A stretch of 64,000 bases of DNA, from contig NZ_JBHSCZ010000001.1 in assembly GCF_042651465.1 (NCBI RefSeq), positions 62,001-126,000 of the forward strand, in the 5' to 3' direction. A model generated the notes under the pieces. That model searched no databases. It saw only the letters and a program-made list of their open reading frames with translations, and was not told the origin of the DNA. The stretch comes from Ferruginibacter yonginensis. Lineage in GTDB: Bacteria; Bacteroidota; Bacteroidia; Chitinophagales; Chitinophagaceae. The position numbers were made by a program, and so were the translations under genes. How positions within the stretch are numbered: the stretch's first letter is position 1; each line of letters opens with the position of its first letter. Positions 41,394 through 51,147 of the stretch are shown here, piece after piece.

Positions 41394-42899
41394 TTAAAAG
41401 AAACCTAATTTGTTTTTATCGTAACTAATAAGCATGTTTTTAGTTTGGCGATAATGGCCTAACATCATTTTATGGGTTTCTCTACCAAAGCCCGATTTTT
41501 TGTAGCCACCAAACGGTGCATGTGCTGGGTAAGCATGGTAACAATTCACCCAAACCCTACCTGCTTGTATTGCCCTTGGTGCTTGGTATAATTGGTGGGC
41601 ATCCCTCGTCCACACACCTGCGCCTAAACCATACAACGTATCGTTGGCGATGGCAATAGCCTCATCATAATCTTTAAAAGTGGTGATACAACAAACGGGG
41701 CCAAAAATTTCTTCTTGAAAAATACGCATGTTGTTTTTGCCTTTAAATAAGGTGGGTTGTATGTAATAGCCTGTTGCAATTTCGCCTTCAAACTGTTGCT
41801 TATCGCCACCAATCAATAATTCAGCACCTTCTTCTTTTCCTATTTTTATGTACGATAATATTTTTTCATATTGATCATTACTAGCCTGTGCACCAATCAT
41901 TACACTACCATCCATTGGGTGGCCAGCTTTTATGTTTTTAACCCTAGCTATAAGTTTTTCAATAAACTTATCTGCAATACTTTCTTGTACTAAAATTCTA
42001 CTAGGGCAGGTACAAATTTCACCTTGGTTTAAAGCAAACATGGTTGCACCTTCTAAACATTTGTCTAAAAAGGCATCATCAGCATCCATTACTGATTCAA
42101 AAAATATGTTGGGCGATTTACCACCTAACTCCATAGTTACCGGTACTAAGTTTTCAGATGCGTATTGCATGATAAGCCTACCCGTAGTGGTTTCACCCGT
42201 AAACGCCACTTTTGCCACCCTTGGCGATGTTGCCAATGGTTTACCAGCTTCTGGTCCAAAACCAGTAACAATATTTAAAACACCAGCCGGTACAATATCT
42301 TGTATCAATTCCATCAACACCATTATTGAGGTAGGTGTTTGCTCAGCTGGTTTTACAATGGTACAACAACCAGCCGCTAGGGCAGGGGCAATTTTCCAAG
42401 TAGCCATTAATAAAGGGAAGTTCCAAGGGATAATTTGTGCTACCACTCCTAATGGTTCGTGTAATGAAATGCTTACGGTAGTTGCATCATGTTCAGCAAT
42501 AGCGCCTTCTTCAGCCCTTAATACACCAGCAAAATACCTAAAATGGTCAACAACCAATGGCAAATCTGCCGCCCTAGTTTCTCTAATAGGTTTACCATTA
42601 TCAATACATTCAACTTGTGCCAAATATTCTAAATTGGCTTCAATGGTATCAGCAATTTTTAATAAAATGTTGCTGCGGTAGGTAGCTGCAGAAGTACTCC
42701 AAGTTTTAAAAGCAGCATGGGCTGCATCTAAAGCCAGTTCTACATCTTCTTTACCAGAACGGGCTGCTTTGGTAAAAACTTTTCCATCAATAGGTGATAC
42801 ATTGTCAAAGTATTCACCCTTTACTGGCGGTACAAACTTACCTCCAATAAAATTGTCGTAATGCGGTTTAAATGTCGGTCGCTGTGTTACTGTACTCAT
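41394..42899 (-). CDS. NAD-dependent (acet)aldehyde dehydrogenase
   Basis: The 501-residue aldehyde dehydrogenase has the Rossmann/NAD region PWNFPLLMATWKIAPALAAG, the catalytic Glu in VTMELGGKSPNIFF and the nucleophile Cys in NQGEICTCPSR, followed by EEIFGPV. It closely follows the ExaC/AdhA/AldB pattern of acetaldehyde dehydrogenases, including YHAYPAHAPFGGYKKSGFGRE near the C-terminus. Together with DUF779 and AraC neighbours it forms the common module for short-chain alcohol/aldehyde oxidation. Confidence 0.92.
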   Translation of the reverse strand: MSTVTQRPTFKPHYDNFIGGKFVPPVKGEYFDNVSPIDGKVFTKAARSGKEDVELALDAAHAAFKTWSTSAATYRSNILLKIADTIEANLEYLAQVECIDNGKPIRETRAADLPLVVDHFRYFAGVLRAEEGAIAEHDATTVSISLHEPLGVVAQIIPWNFPLLMATWKIAPALAAGCCTIVKPAEQTPTSIMVLMELIQDIVPAGVLNIVTGFGPEAGKPLATSPRVAKVAFTGETTTGRLIMQYASENLVPVTMELGGKSPNIFFESVMDADDAFLDKCLEGATMFALNQGEICTCPSRILVQESIADKFIEKLIARVKNIKAGHPMDGSVMIGAQASNDQYEKILSYIKIGKEEGAELLIGGDKQQFEGEIATGYYIQPTLFKGKNNMRIFQEEIFGPVCCITTFKDYDEAIAIANDTLYGLGAGVWTRDAHQLYQAPRAIQAGRVWVNCYHAYPAHAPFGGYKKSGFGRETHKMMLGHYRQTKNMLISYDKNKLGFF

Positions 42900-43249
42900 A
42901 ATAATGAATGTTTTTGTAAAACAAAGTTTCTTTATTGTACACTAAAAGTATAGCAGCATTCATGCAAACAATAGCATCATTTATTCAAAACAGGGGTATT
43001 GTTTAAAAAGATGTTGTACCATCGAAATATGGGTTATCAAAGTTTTTTACCATTAAAAATCAATAGGCATCATTTATGTAATTGATTTTAATTATCAACC
43101 GCAATAGTGTATTTTTAAATTGAAATATTTTAAAGTGTACAAATGAGCTTTTGTTAGGTAAAAAAACGTTCATCCCGTTTAACAAAACATTAGTACCATT
43201 TAACGGAACGTTTTGAAAGCGTATTTCAGTTTTACATTAATTTTATAGC
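42900..43249. other. Intergenic region between aldehyde dehydrogenase and Prc
   Basis: About 350 bp contain no gene. 43163-43214 holds an inverted repeat AAAACGTTC (43163-43171) / GAACGTTTT (43206-43214) with inner arms CCGTTTAA / TTTAACGG that pair imperfectly. It sits about 36 bp upstream of the Prc start and could be a regulatory site or 5' UTR hairpin. The rest is AT-rich with no feature I can support. Confidence 0.5.
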
Positions 43250-45418
43250 ATGCAAAAAATTGCAACATTTATTATGAGTAAGAAATTTTTACCGATCATG
43301 TTTGTGCTAATGGGGGCCGGCTTATTTGTTGGGCTGAAGTCTATGGGCAAATCTGAAAATAACGACGAAAATCCAAAGTTACGCTACGCAAAAATTTTAC
43401 GAAATGTAGGCATATTGTTAGAAGAAGGTCATTATAGTCCTCGTAAAATTGACGATGCGTTCAGCAAAACGGTTCTCAAACGATTTATTGAGGATTTAGA
43501 TGGCGAAAAAAATATTTTTTTACAATCAGATATTGATGCGTTTAAAAAATATGAAACTAAAATTGATGACGAAATTCATGGTGCAGAAATTGAATCGTTT
43601 TTCGATATTAATAATGTGTATTTAAAAAGACAAGCAGAAGTAGCTACTTTGTACACCACCATATTGGCGAAACCGTTTGATTTTACCATCAATGAAACCA
43701 TTGAGTCGAAGCCAGAAAAAATGAATTTTCCTACAACGGAAGCAGAGCGTACTGATATGTGGCGTAAGCGTTTTAAATATTTAGCATTGGTGAAGTACAC
43801 TGATTTGTTAGATGAAAGAACGAAAAACAAAGACAAAAAAGATTTTAAAGTAAAAGCAGATTCAACCCTTGAACGTGAATCAAGAGATTTTGTTCGCAAA
43901 CAAATGGAACGTTATTTTACTACCAAAAAAACAAGGGAAACGGTTGATCAAAATTTTAGTGATTTTGTAAATGCTATTGTGGGTACAATGGATCCTCACA
44001 CAGATTATTTTGCACCGGTTGATTTAAGAAGTTTTAATGAATCAATGAAAGGTAGTTTTTATGGTATTGGTGCACAATTAAAAGAAGAAGATGGTAAAAT
44101 AAAAATAACAAGTTTGGTAAGTGGTATGCCTGCATGGCGTAGTGGCGAATTAAAGGAGAATGATGAAATAATAAAAATTGCACAAGGTGCCAACCCTCCT
44201 GTTGATGTTACAGGTTATTCAGTAGAAGATGCTGTGAAATTAATTAGAGGCGAACAAAAAGGTTCAGAAGTACGATTAACCGTAAAGAAAATTGATGGTA
44301 GCATTAAAGTAGTTTCATTATTGAGAGATGTAATTAATTTAGATGAAACCTTTGCCAAATCAGCAATTGTAAATGGTGCTCATAAAATAGGTTACATTTA
44401 TTTGCCTGAGTTTTACGCTGATTTTAGTGACCCTAAAGGTCGCCGTTGTGCAGCAGATGTTGCTAAAGAAATTGCCAAACTAAAAGCCGAAAACGTAGAA
44501 GGCATTGTATTAGATTTAAGAGGTAATGGCGGCGGTTCATTGTATGATGTTGTGCAAATGGCAGGTTTATTTATAGAAGATGGCCCCATTGTACAAGTTA
44601 AAAGTAGGGATGAAAAACCATCTATTTTACGAGATAGAGATAAGTCTGTTTTATGGGATGGCCCATTAGCTGTTATGATTGATGAGGGTAGTGCATCAGC
44701 ATCAGAAATATTTGCAGCTGCTATACAAGATTATAAAAGGGGTATTATTATAGGTAGTACCAGTAGTTATGGTAAGGGTACCGTACAACGTACTATACCG
44801 TTAAACCCTGAAAGTGAAAACACTTTGTTGAGCAACAATAAAGCTGAAGATTTGGGTTCATTAAAATTAACCTTACAAAAGTTTTACCGTATTAACGGCG
44901 GCGCTACCCAATTAAAAGGTGTAACACCAGATGTAGTGTTACCGGATCGTTTTGATTATTTAAAAATTAGAGAAAAAGATAATCCTTATGCATTACAGTG
45001 GGATGAAATTGCAAAAGCTGATTTTACACCATGGATGAGTACATCAAACATAAGTAGTGTTGTATCAAGTGCCAATGCAGAAACAGCTAGCAGCAATAAT
45101 TTTAATAAAATAAAAGCCAATGTAGCAGTGCTAGCAGCCAATGCCGATAAGCCTTACAGCTTAAACATTAAGCAGTATGAGGCTGATCAACAAAAGTTGA
45201 AAGCTATTTATAAAAACTTAGAAGAGGCTTATAAATTAGCGAAACCAAATGATGTATTAAATTTAAGTGCTGATTCGGTTGAAATTAATGCATCAAAACA
45301 AAAAGTAGATCGTAACAAACAATTTATAAAACGAATTGGTGAAGATATTTATATTGATGAAACTGTAAAAATCATCAATAAAATGATTGTGAATGATAAA
45401 GTGGCGAAGCAACAATAA
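43250..45418 (+). CDS. prc: C-terminal (tail-specific) processing protease, S41A
   Basis: The 722-residue protease has an N-terminal signal/anchor (about 10-30), a helical region, a PDZ domain (about 275-360: FYGIGAQLKEEDGKIKITS, MPAWRSGELKENDEI), the S41 core and a C-terminal helical extension. Catalytic Ser483 in DEGSASASE and Lys509 in SSYGKGTVQ are present; the Ser-Lys spacing is one residue longer than in E. coli Prc. Such proteases process or degrade envelope proteins from the C-terminus. Size and layout are like the Bacteroidota Prc rather than the shorter CtpA. Confidence 0.93.
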   Translation: MQKIATFIMSKKFLPIMFVLMGAGLFVGLKSMGKSENNDENPKLRYAKILRNVGILLEEGHYSPRKIDDAFSKTVLKRFIEDLDGEKNIFLQSDIDAFKKYETKIDDEIHGAEIESFFDINNVYLKRQAEVATLYTTILAKPFDFTINETIESKPEKMNFPTTEAERTDMWRKRFKYLALVKYTDLLDERTKNKDKKDFKVKADSTLERESRDFVRKQMERYFTTKKTRETVDQNFSDFVNAIVGTMDPHTDYFAPVDLRSFNESMKGSFYGIGAQLKEEDGKIKITSLVSGMPAWRSGELKENDEIIKIAQGANPPVDVTGYSVEDAVKLIRGEQKGSEVRLTVKKIDGSIKVVSLLRDVINLDETFAKSAIVNGAHKIGYIYLPEFYADFSDPKGRRCAADVAKEIAKLKAENVEGIVLDLRGNGGGSLYDVVQMAGLFIEDGPIVQVKSRDEKPSILRDRDKSVLWDGPLAVMIDEGSASASEIFAAAIQDYKRGIIIGSTSSYGKGTVQRTIPLNPESENTLLSNNKAEDLGSLKLTLQKFYRINGGATQLKGVTPDVVLPDRFDYLKIREKDNPYALQWDEIAKADFTPWMSTSNISSVVSSANAETASSNNFNKIKANVAVLAANADKPYSLNIKQYEADQQKLKAIYKNLEEAYKLAKPNDVLNLSADSVEINASKQKVDRNKQFIKRIGEDIYIDETVKIINKMIVNDKVAKQQ

Positions 45419-45437
45419 CAAAATACATTTAATACAT

Positions 45438-45471
45438 AAAAGCCGTTTCAACAATTGAAACGGCTTTTTTA
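45438..45471. terminator. Intrinsic terminator after prc
   Basis: Arms AAAGCCGTTTCAA / TTGAAACGGCTTT with a tiny loop, followed by six T on the plus strand. Confidence 0.9.
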
Positions 45472-45484
45472 TAAAGTGTTATTG

Positions 45485-45973
45485 TTAAACGCCATAGCGT
45501 TCTTTAGCGATATTAATGTGGTGGTACACATGGCCTACACATATTATTCCGAGTAAGCCTGCGCTACCTTCAAGACTGTTAAACCAGCCTTTTTGCTGTA
45601 GCATAGTATCGTTTAATGATCTAAATAACAATTCCGTACTTTTTCTTACAACATACATTTCTTCCACCAAATCATTCCAACTTCTGCTATTGGCTTGTGA
45701 AGCAGTTGCATACAAATTTTCATCGTAACCTGGCAAGTCTACCGTTTCACCACGAGCAATGCATAAAGCCCTGTAAGTAAATATGCGTTCGGTATCAATA
45801 ATATGTTGTAGCAACTCTTTTAAAGTCCATTTTTCAGGTGCATATGCATAGGTTGATTTTGTTTCATCAATACTATTCAAAAAAGCAGCTAAAATAGTAG
45901 TTTGTTGTTGTAGTGCGGTATTAACGCTAGTTTCAGCCACCAATGCAGTGTACTTATCGAAATAATTTGCCAT
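45485..45973 (-). CDS. DinB-family protein
   Basis: The 162-residue four-helix protein has the DinB_2 layout: KWTLKELLQHIIDTERIFTYRAL with the first metal-ligand His, and GHVYHHINIAKERY with the others near the C-terminus. The divalent-metal site is intact. Family members include bacillithiol- or mycothiol-dependent transferases; Bacteroidota members mostly have no assigned function. Confidence 0.9.
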   Translation of the reverse strand: MANYFDKYTALVAETSVNTALQQQTTILAAFLNSIDETKSTYAYAPEKWTLKELLQHIIDTERIFTYRALCIARGETVDLPGYDENLYATASQANSRSWNDLVEEMYVVRKSTELLFRSLNDTMLQQKGWFNSLEGSAGLLGIICVGHVYHHINIAKERYGV

Positions 45974-46041
45974 AGTTGTCTAAATATTTTTATCAAATGT
46001 ACAAGTAAAATTTGCTTGTCAAAAAACGATGGCCTTATAAA

Positions 46042-46074
46042 TAAAAAAAGCGCTGGCTTTATATACCAGCGCTT
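46042..46074 (-). terminator. Intrinsic terminator after the subtilase gene
   Basis: Arms AAGCGCTGG (46048-46056) and CCAGCGCTT (46066-46074); on the minus strand followed by TTTTTT. Confidence 0.9.
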
Positions 46075-46093
46075 AACATACTTAAAAATTATA

Positions 46094-47758
46094 TTAACCC
46101 TTCGTTGTTTTTTTGATTTTAGTTGGAGGCAACACTACTTTTTTAGTTGTTTTAATAGTGCCTGCATATTTTAAAGCTTCATAAGCGTTTACAAAACCAC
46201 CTGTTTTAGATAAGTCGCTCAACGAAACTTTTTCTTTTGTTTCAGGGTTGTTTACTTTTTCTTTTGGAGCCACAACTGATTTTTCAATAGCTTCTTTTAA
46301 TTGTACCGCTGTTAAGTTAGGGTAGTACTGCAATAATAATGCTGCAACACCAGCTACTACAGGGCAAGCCATTGATGTGCCGCTAGCATCACCATAGGTA
46401 TTACCACCTGGTATGGTTGAGTGAATGTTTACTCCTGGTGCAAAAACATCAACTTCTTTTTTACCATAGTTACTAAATGAAGCGGTTAAACCACCATTTT
46501 TTAAATCGCCTGCAGCACCAACGGTAATTACGTTGTTGGCTCTTCCTTTACCATCAGCAAAAACCGGGTTCGGAAAATTATAAGTTGTATCAACATTTTT
46601 TGAGTCGTTACCAGCAGCATGTACTAACAATACATTTTTACTAGCAGCGTATTTAAAAGCTTCATCAACCCACTCTTTGTTTGGCGAAAAATCTTTACCA
46701 AAACTCATGCTGATGATTTGTGCTCCGTTATCAACTGCATATCTAATAGCGTTCGCAATATCTTTATCATGCTCATCACCATCTGGTACGGCACGTATTG
46801 CCATAATGCTCACATTATCTGCCACACCATCAACCCCTTTATTATTGTTACGAACAGCTGCTATAATACCAGCACAGTGTGTACCATGAAAAGGTGTGTT
46901 GGCCATAATATCATTGTTACCATAAAAACGGTCGTTGATATTGGTTTCATCATCTTGCACAATATTTTTTCTGTAGGCTTCAGGTGCATTTGTAGCGCTT
47001 TCACCTTTACGAACTTCTCCATTTAACTCTTCAATGAGTTGTTCGTTTGTAATATCAGTTGTGTTATTTGCTTTTGAAATATTGGTTAAAATACCTTTTG
47101 CAGCTTTTGCATTGGCATCAGTAGGGTTGTAGCCTTCAAAGTCTTTAACCGTATACTCTTGCTTGTTTAAATCTTTTTTAATGATAGAGTCACCAGCTAT
47201 AATTCGCTTTAGCATGGTTTGTAACACAGCTATTTGTTTAGGATCAACATCTGCTACAACTTTTTCTTTGGCTCTTGTATAATCAGCGAATTCTTTTTTA
47301 TCAGCCGCCGTTACAGCATCAGCAGCGGTTTTACCTTCCCACTTTGCTTTTAAACTATGGTATACCCTAGCAGCTTCATAACTGTCTTCTTTTACGTTTC
47401 TACCATCTTTACCACCAATAAAGTTCCAGCCATGTACATCATCAATGTAACCATTTTTATCATCATCAATACCGTTGCCTGGTATTTCTTTAGGGTTGGT
47501 CCATAAAATGGGTTTTAAATCTTCGTGAGTAGTATCAATACCACTGTCAATTACAGCAACCACTACACGTTTGCTTTTTAATTTTTTTAGTTTAGCTAAA
47601 TCGTATGCTTTTTGAATACTGATACCGTTATAGCCTGTGGTTGCAGGGTCTAACAAATGCCAATTTTGAGGCACTGTTTCTTTCGTAGTTTTTTGGGCAT
47701 AAGTACTACCTGCGCCTAAAAGGATGGCAGCTACCGTAAGTGATAATAATTTATTCAT
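46094..47758 (-). CDS. Exported S8 subtilisin-like serine protease
   Basis: The 554-residue protease has a signal peptide (MNKLLSLTVAAILLGAGSTYAQ) and an S8 domain with the triad Asp71 (VAVIDSGIDTTHED), His291 (HGTHCAGIIA) and Ser462 (ASGTSMACPVVAG), plus the oxyanion Asn384 (AAGND). Between the Asp and His blocks lies an unusually long insertion of about 180 residues (110-285), largely charged and helical. The C-terminus lacks a T9SS domain and ends in a short basic tail (TKIKKTTKG). Probably periplasmic. Confidence 0.93.
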   Translation of the reverse strand: MNKLLSLTVAAILLGAGSTYAQKTTKETVPQNWHLLDPATTGYNGISIQKAYDLAKLKKLKSKRVVVAVIDSGIDTTHEDLKPILWTNPKEIPGNGIDDDKNGYIDDVHGWNFIGGKDGRNVKEDSYEAARVYHSLKAKWEGKTAADAVTAADKKEFADYTRAKEKVVADVDPKQIAVLQTMLKRIIAGDSIIKKDLNKQEYTVKDFEGYNPTDANAKAAKGILTNISKANNTTDITNEQLIEELNGEVRKGESATNAPEAYRKNIVQDDETNINDRFYGNNDIMANTPFHGTHCAGIIAAVRNNNKGVDGVADNVSIMAIRAVPDGDEHDKDIANAIRYAVDNGAQIISMSFGKDFSPNKEWVDEAFKYAASKNVLLVHAAGNDSKNVDTTYNFPNPVFADGKGRANNVITVGAAGDLKNGGLTASFSNYGKKEVDVFAPGVNIHSTIPGGNTYGDASGTSMACPVVAGVAALLLQYYPNLTAVQLKEAIEKSVVAPKEKVNNPETKEKVSLSDLSKTGGFVNAYEALKYAGTIKTTKKVVLPPTKIKKTTKG

Positions 47759-47860
47759 TGTTGTGTGTTATTGTTATTTATTTAAAACGAATGTATGATG
47801 AACCTATCAGCTAACATTACCATTTATACTTTTTATAAAAAATTTGTAAGATGATGTTTG

Positions 47861-49384
47861 TTACAAATCAAATTTAATGCCTTGTGCCAACGGCAATTTA
47901 TCAGTATAGTTAATGGTATTGGTTTGCCTACGCATGTACACTTTCCAAGCATCGCTACCACTTTCTCTACCGCCACCTGTTTCTTTTTCGCCACCAAATG
48001 CACCGCCTATTTCAGCACCAGATGTACCAATGTTTACATTAGCAATACCACAATCGCTACCTGCGGCAGATAAAAACTGCTCAGCTTCTCTTAAATTATT
48101 GGTGATTATAGATGATGATAACCCTTGTGGTACACCGTTTTGAAGGGCAATGGCTTCATCCATCGTTTTATATTTCATGATGTATAAAATAGGTGCAAAG
48201 GTTTCGTGTTGTACAATTTCAAAACTGTTTTTTGCCTCGGCAACACAAGGTTTTACATAGCAACCACTTTGGTAATTTTTACCTTTTAAAACACCACCTT
48301 CAACAATAAAATTACCACCTTCGGCCTTGCATTTTTCAATGGCATCAACATAATTTTTTACAGCATCGGTATCAATCAACGGGCCCACATGATTTTTTTC
48401 GTTGAGTGGGTTGCCAATTTTAAGCTGGCTATAAGCATTAATTAAATGCTCTTTAAACTTATTGTAAATTTTTTCGTGTATAATTAAACGACGGGTGGTT
48501 GTGCAACGTTGGCCTGCAGTACCTACTGCACCAAATACGGCTGCTGTAATAGCAATATTAATATCGGCTTCAGCACTTATAATAATGGCATTGTTGCCGC
48601 CTAACTCTAACAAACTTCTACCCAAACGTTCACCTACTGTTGCCGCTACAGCTTTTCCCATACGAGTACTACCTGTGGCGCTTACTAAAGGCACTCTTGT
48701 ATCGGCACTCATCCATTCACCTACATTACGGCCACCACTTATTAGGCCACAAACACCTTCAGGAACATTATTTCTTTTAAAAACGCTTTGTATAATATTT
48801 TGACAAGCTACACCACATAAAGGTGTTTTTTCACTCGGTTTCCAAATGGTAACATCGCCACAAACCCAAGCCAGCATACTGTTCCAGCTCCATACAGCAA
48901 CCGGAAAGTTAAAGGCGCTGATGATGCCCACAATACCCAATGGGTGGTACTGTTCATACATTCTATGACCGGGGCGTTCACTGTGCATGGTTAGGCCGTG
49001 TAGCTGACGTGATAAGCCCACCGCAAAATCGCAGATATCAATCATTTCTTGTACTTCACCCAAACCTTCTTGCAAACTTTTACCCATTTCGTAGCTCACC
49101 AAGGTACCTAATGCTGTTTTGTATTGGCGTAACTCCATCCCAATTTGGCGAACAATTTCACCTCTTTTTGGGGCAGGCCAAGTACGCCATTCAGCAAAGG
49201 CCGATTGTGCTTTTTCAACTACTGCATCGTAAGCAGCTCTATCTGCTGCAGCAACGGTGCCAATTAAAGTACCATCAACAGGGGAGAAAGATGATAATTT
49301 TTCGCCTTTGGTTTTAAGCCATTGTAAACCTGTTGATACGCCTTTATTATGGGCGTTGATGTTGAGTGTCTTTAAAAAATCCAT
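47861..49384 (-). CDS. ALDH7-type aldehyde dehydrogenase (alpha-aminoadipate semialdehyde dehydrogenase-like)
   Basis: The 507-residue enzyme (start at MDFLKTLNIN) has NAD-binding ISAFNFPVAVWSWN, catalytic Glu in LLELGGNNAIIIS and Cys in GTAGQRCTTTRRL. The series GQRCTTTRRL, GNPLNEKNHVGPLID and NIGTSGAEIGGAFGGEK is characteristic of ALDH7A1 (antiquitin), which oxidises alpha-aminoadipate semialdehyde in lysine breakdown, or related semialdehydes. No lysine-degradation gene is adjacent. Confidence 0.9.
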   Translation of the reverse strand: MDFLKTLNINAHNKGVSTGLQWLKTKGEKLSSFSPVDGTLIGTVAAADRAAYDAVVEKAQSAFAEWRTWPAPKRGEIVRQIGMELRQYKTALGTLVSYEMGKSLQEGLGEVQEMIDICDFAVGLSRQLHGLTMHSERPGHRMYEQYHPLGIVGIISAFNFPVAVWSWNSMLAWVCGDVTIWKPSEKTPLCGVACQNIIQSVFKRNNVPEGVCGLISGGRNVGEWMSADTRVPLVSATGSTRMGKAVAATVGERLGRSLLELGGNNAIIISAEADINIAITAAVFGAVGTAGQRCTTTRRLIIHEKIYNKFKEHLINAYSQLKIGNPLNEKNHVGPLIDTDAVKNYVDAIEKCKAEGGNFIVEGGVLKGKNYQSGCYVKPCVAEAKNSFEIVQHETFAPILYIMKYKTMDEAIALQNGVPQGLSSSIITNNLREAEQFLSAAGSDCGIANVNIGTSGAEIGGAFGGEKETGGGRESGSDAWKVYMRRQTNTINYTDKLPLAQGIKFDL

Positions 49385-49482
49385 GTGTAAAAATTTGTGT
49401 TGCAAGGTAAGTATCTAAAAGCAATTTTAAATCAACCAAAGGGTTTCTAAAATTTTAGATAAGCATATGAATAAAACGTTAT

Positions 49483-51090
49483 TTATTCGAATAATGATAA
49501 TTTGGTTTTGGGGCGACGAGCATCTTGCCAATTAAAGTTTTTTAAATACTTTTTATCAGCTGGTATTTGTTTAATGGGGTAAAGCACACCATTCACTTCG
49601 TTCACAAATTTTATTTTTTGTACGGCTTGCTTAGCAAAATAAACATCTACCAAATCACCACTGCTTAAATTCATACCAATATAGGCACTATCATTATCTT
49701 GAGGGTAAAAAATAGTTTCAGCAGGTGAGCCTTTAATACGGGTATAATCAATTTCTCCCTTAATAAAATATGCATTTAAAGTACGACCACCAGCTTGGTT
49801 GTAAATGGCTGGGTTTTGTTGATTGATGACGATGCTGTTATTGAAAACATACAAACGTTTAGGTTGTTGATTTTCGGTGAAAAGGTACATGGTATCGCCG
49901 CTTACTTGGCTTTTGTCTTTCCAAAATACGGGACTTTTAAACATTCTAAAAACAGAGTCTTCGGTAGAGTAGTACATACTATCACTCACGGCTTGGGCAG
50001 AGTCATTATAAATACGAACATTTTTATAACCTAAAACATAGCGTATACTGTCTTGCGGTGTTTTGGTATAAATTTGTTTGTTGCTGATGGTATCAACCTT
50101 GGTGTACATTTTTTTTGAAATACTATCATTTTTTCGAAGGCCAGAAAAAAGGGTATCAGCAGCAATGTAGGTACTGTCTTTTTCTTTTGCGATAACCACC
50201 ACAGGTTTTTGCGTTGCTAAAAACGAATTTTCTTTTTTATTTACTTCAATTTTATTGGCAATAACAATGGAGTGATTGGTACTATCTACATATTTTGCCC
50301 TACCTTCTAAAACATATACCCCTGTTTTTTCATCTAAATACATGTTATCAGCAATGGTGGATGAAGTGCTATCGCTGATTAAAGTACGATCATAAAAACG
50401 GGCTTCACCCGTTTGCAAATTATACGTACCATTTTTTGATTTGATGGTTTTGCCTTCACTCGTTTTAATAAGGGTAGGCGCAATAAGGGTGGCTGTTTTA
50501 AAAGCCGTATTGTACATTAAGCTATCGGAAGCTATGTTGTATTTGGGGTCCGTTAAACGAACGGCTTTTTTAAAATACACATCTTTTGTATCTGAATAAT
50601 ACACGGCATCGCTACTGGTTAAAACAGAAGTGCCGTTGATTACTTTACCACCATTTTTATAAGTAGCAATACCACTTTCGAGGTTGTACTCTAAATCATT
50701 GGTAACTAAAGTGCCTTTACCATCAGTAAGTTTTACGTTGTTTTTAAGGTAAGCAACTCTTTCTTTGCCGAGGTAACGTAAATAATTTGCGTAAGTATTT
50801 ACTGTATCAGCATCGTTAATGTGAACGTTACCAAACACTTCGGCAATTTGTGTACGTGAATTAATGACAATACTATCGCCAGATAAAATGGTGTTGCCTT
50901 GTTTTACTTTAGCATTACCGGCAAGGGTTCGTAATGAGGTGCTATCATCTAACGTAATAAAACGTGAACTGTTACCACTAATGATGATAATGCGTTTACT
51001 ACTATCAATAGGTACGGTAGTTTGTGCAATAGTAGTTATTGAACAACATATGAATAGCCATAATAAAACACCACGTAACAGTTGCTTCAT
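49483..51090 (-). CDS. OstA/LptA-like periplasmic protein
   Basis: The 535-residue protein starts at MKQLLRGVLLWLFICC with a signal peptide ending in IAQ. It consists of repeated OstA-type beta-strand turns (GNAKVKQGNTILSGDSIVI, LKNNVKLTDGKGTLVTNDLEYNL, AVRLTDPKYNIASDSLMYN), as in LptA and the N-terminal part of LptD. The long form is typical of Bacteroidota and probably bridges lipopolysaccharide to the outer membrane. Next to MCE, amidase and divergent LptD genes. Confidence 0.9.
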   Translation of the reverse strand: MKQLLRGVLLWLFICCSITTIAQTTVPIDSSKRIIIISGNSSRFITLDDSTSLRTLAGNAKVKQGNTILSGDSIVINSRTQIAEVFGNVHINDADTVNTYANYLRYLGKERVAYLKNNVKLTDGKGTLVTNDLEYNLESGIATYKNGGKVINGTSVLTSSDAVYYSDTKDVYFKKAVRLTDPKYNIASDSLMYNTAFKTATLIAPTLIKTSEGKTIKSKNGTYNLQTGEARFYDRTLISDSTSSTIADNMYLDEKTGVYVLEGRAKYVDSTNHSIVIANKIEVNKKENSFLATQKPVVVIAKEKDSTYIAADTLFSGLRKNDSISKKMYTKVDTISNKQIYTKTPQDSIRYVLGYKNVRIYNDSAQAVSDSMYYSTEDSVFRMFKSPVFWKDKSQVSGDTMYLFTENQQPKRLYVFNNSIVINQQNPAIYNQAGGRTLNAYFIKGEIDYTRIKGSPAETIFYPQDNDSAYIGMNLSSGDLVDVYFAKQAVQKIKFVNEVNGVLYPIKQIPADKKYLKNFNWQDARRPKTKLSLFE

Positions 51091-51147
51091 GCTTTTGTTT
51101 TGATACTGCAATTTGTATAATTAAATACAAATGCTTTCACAAAATTG

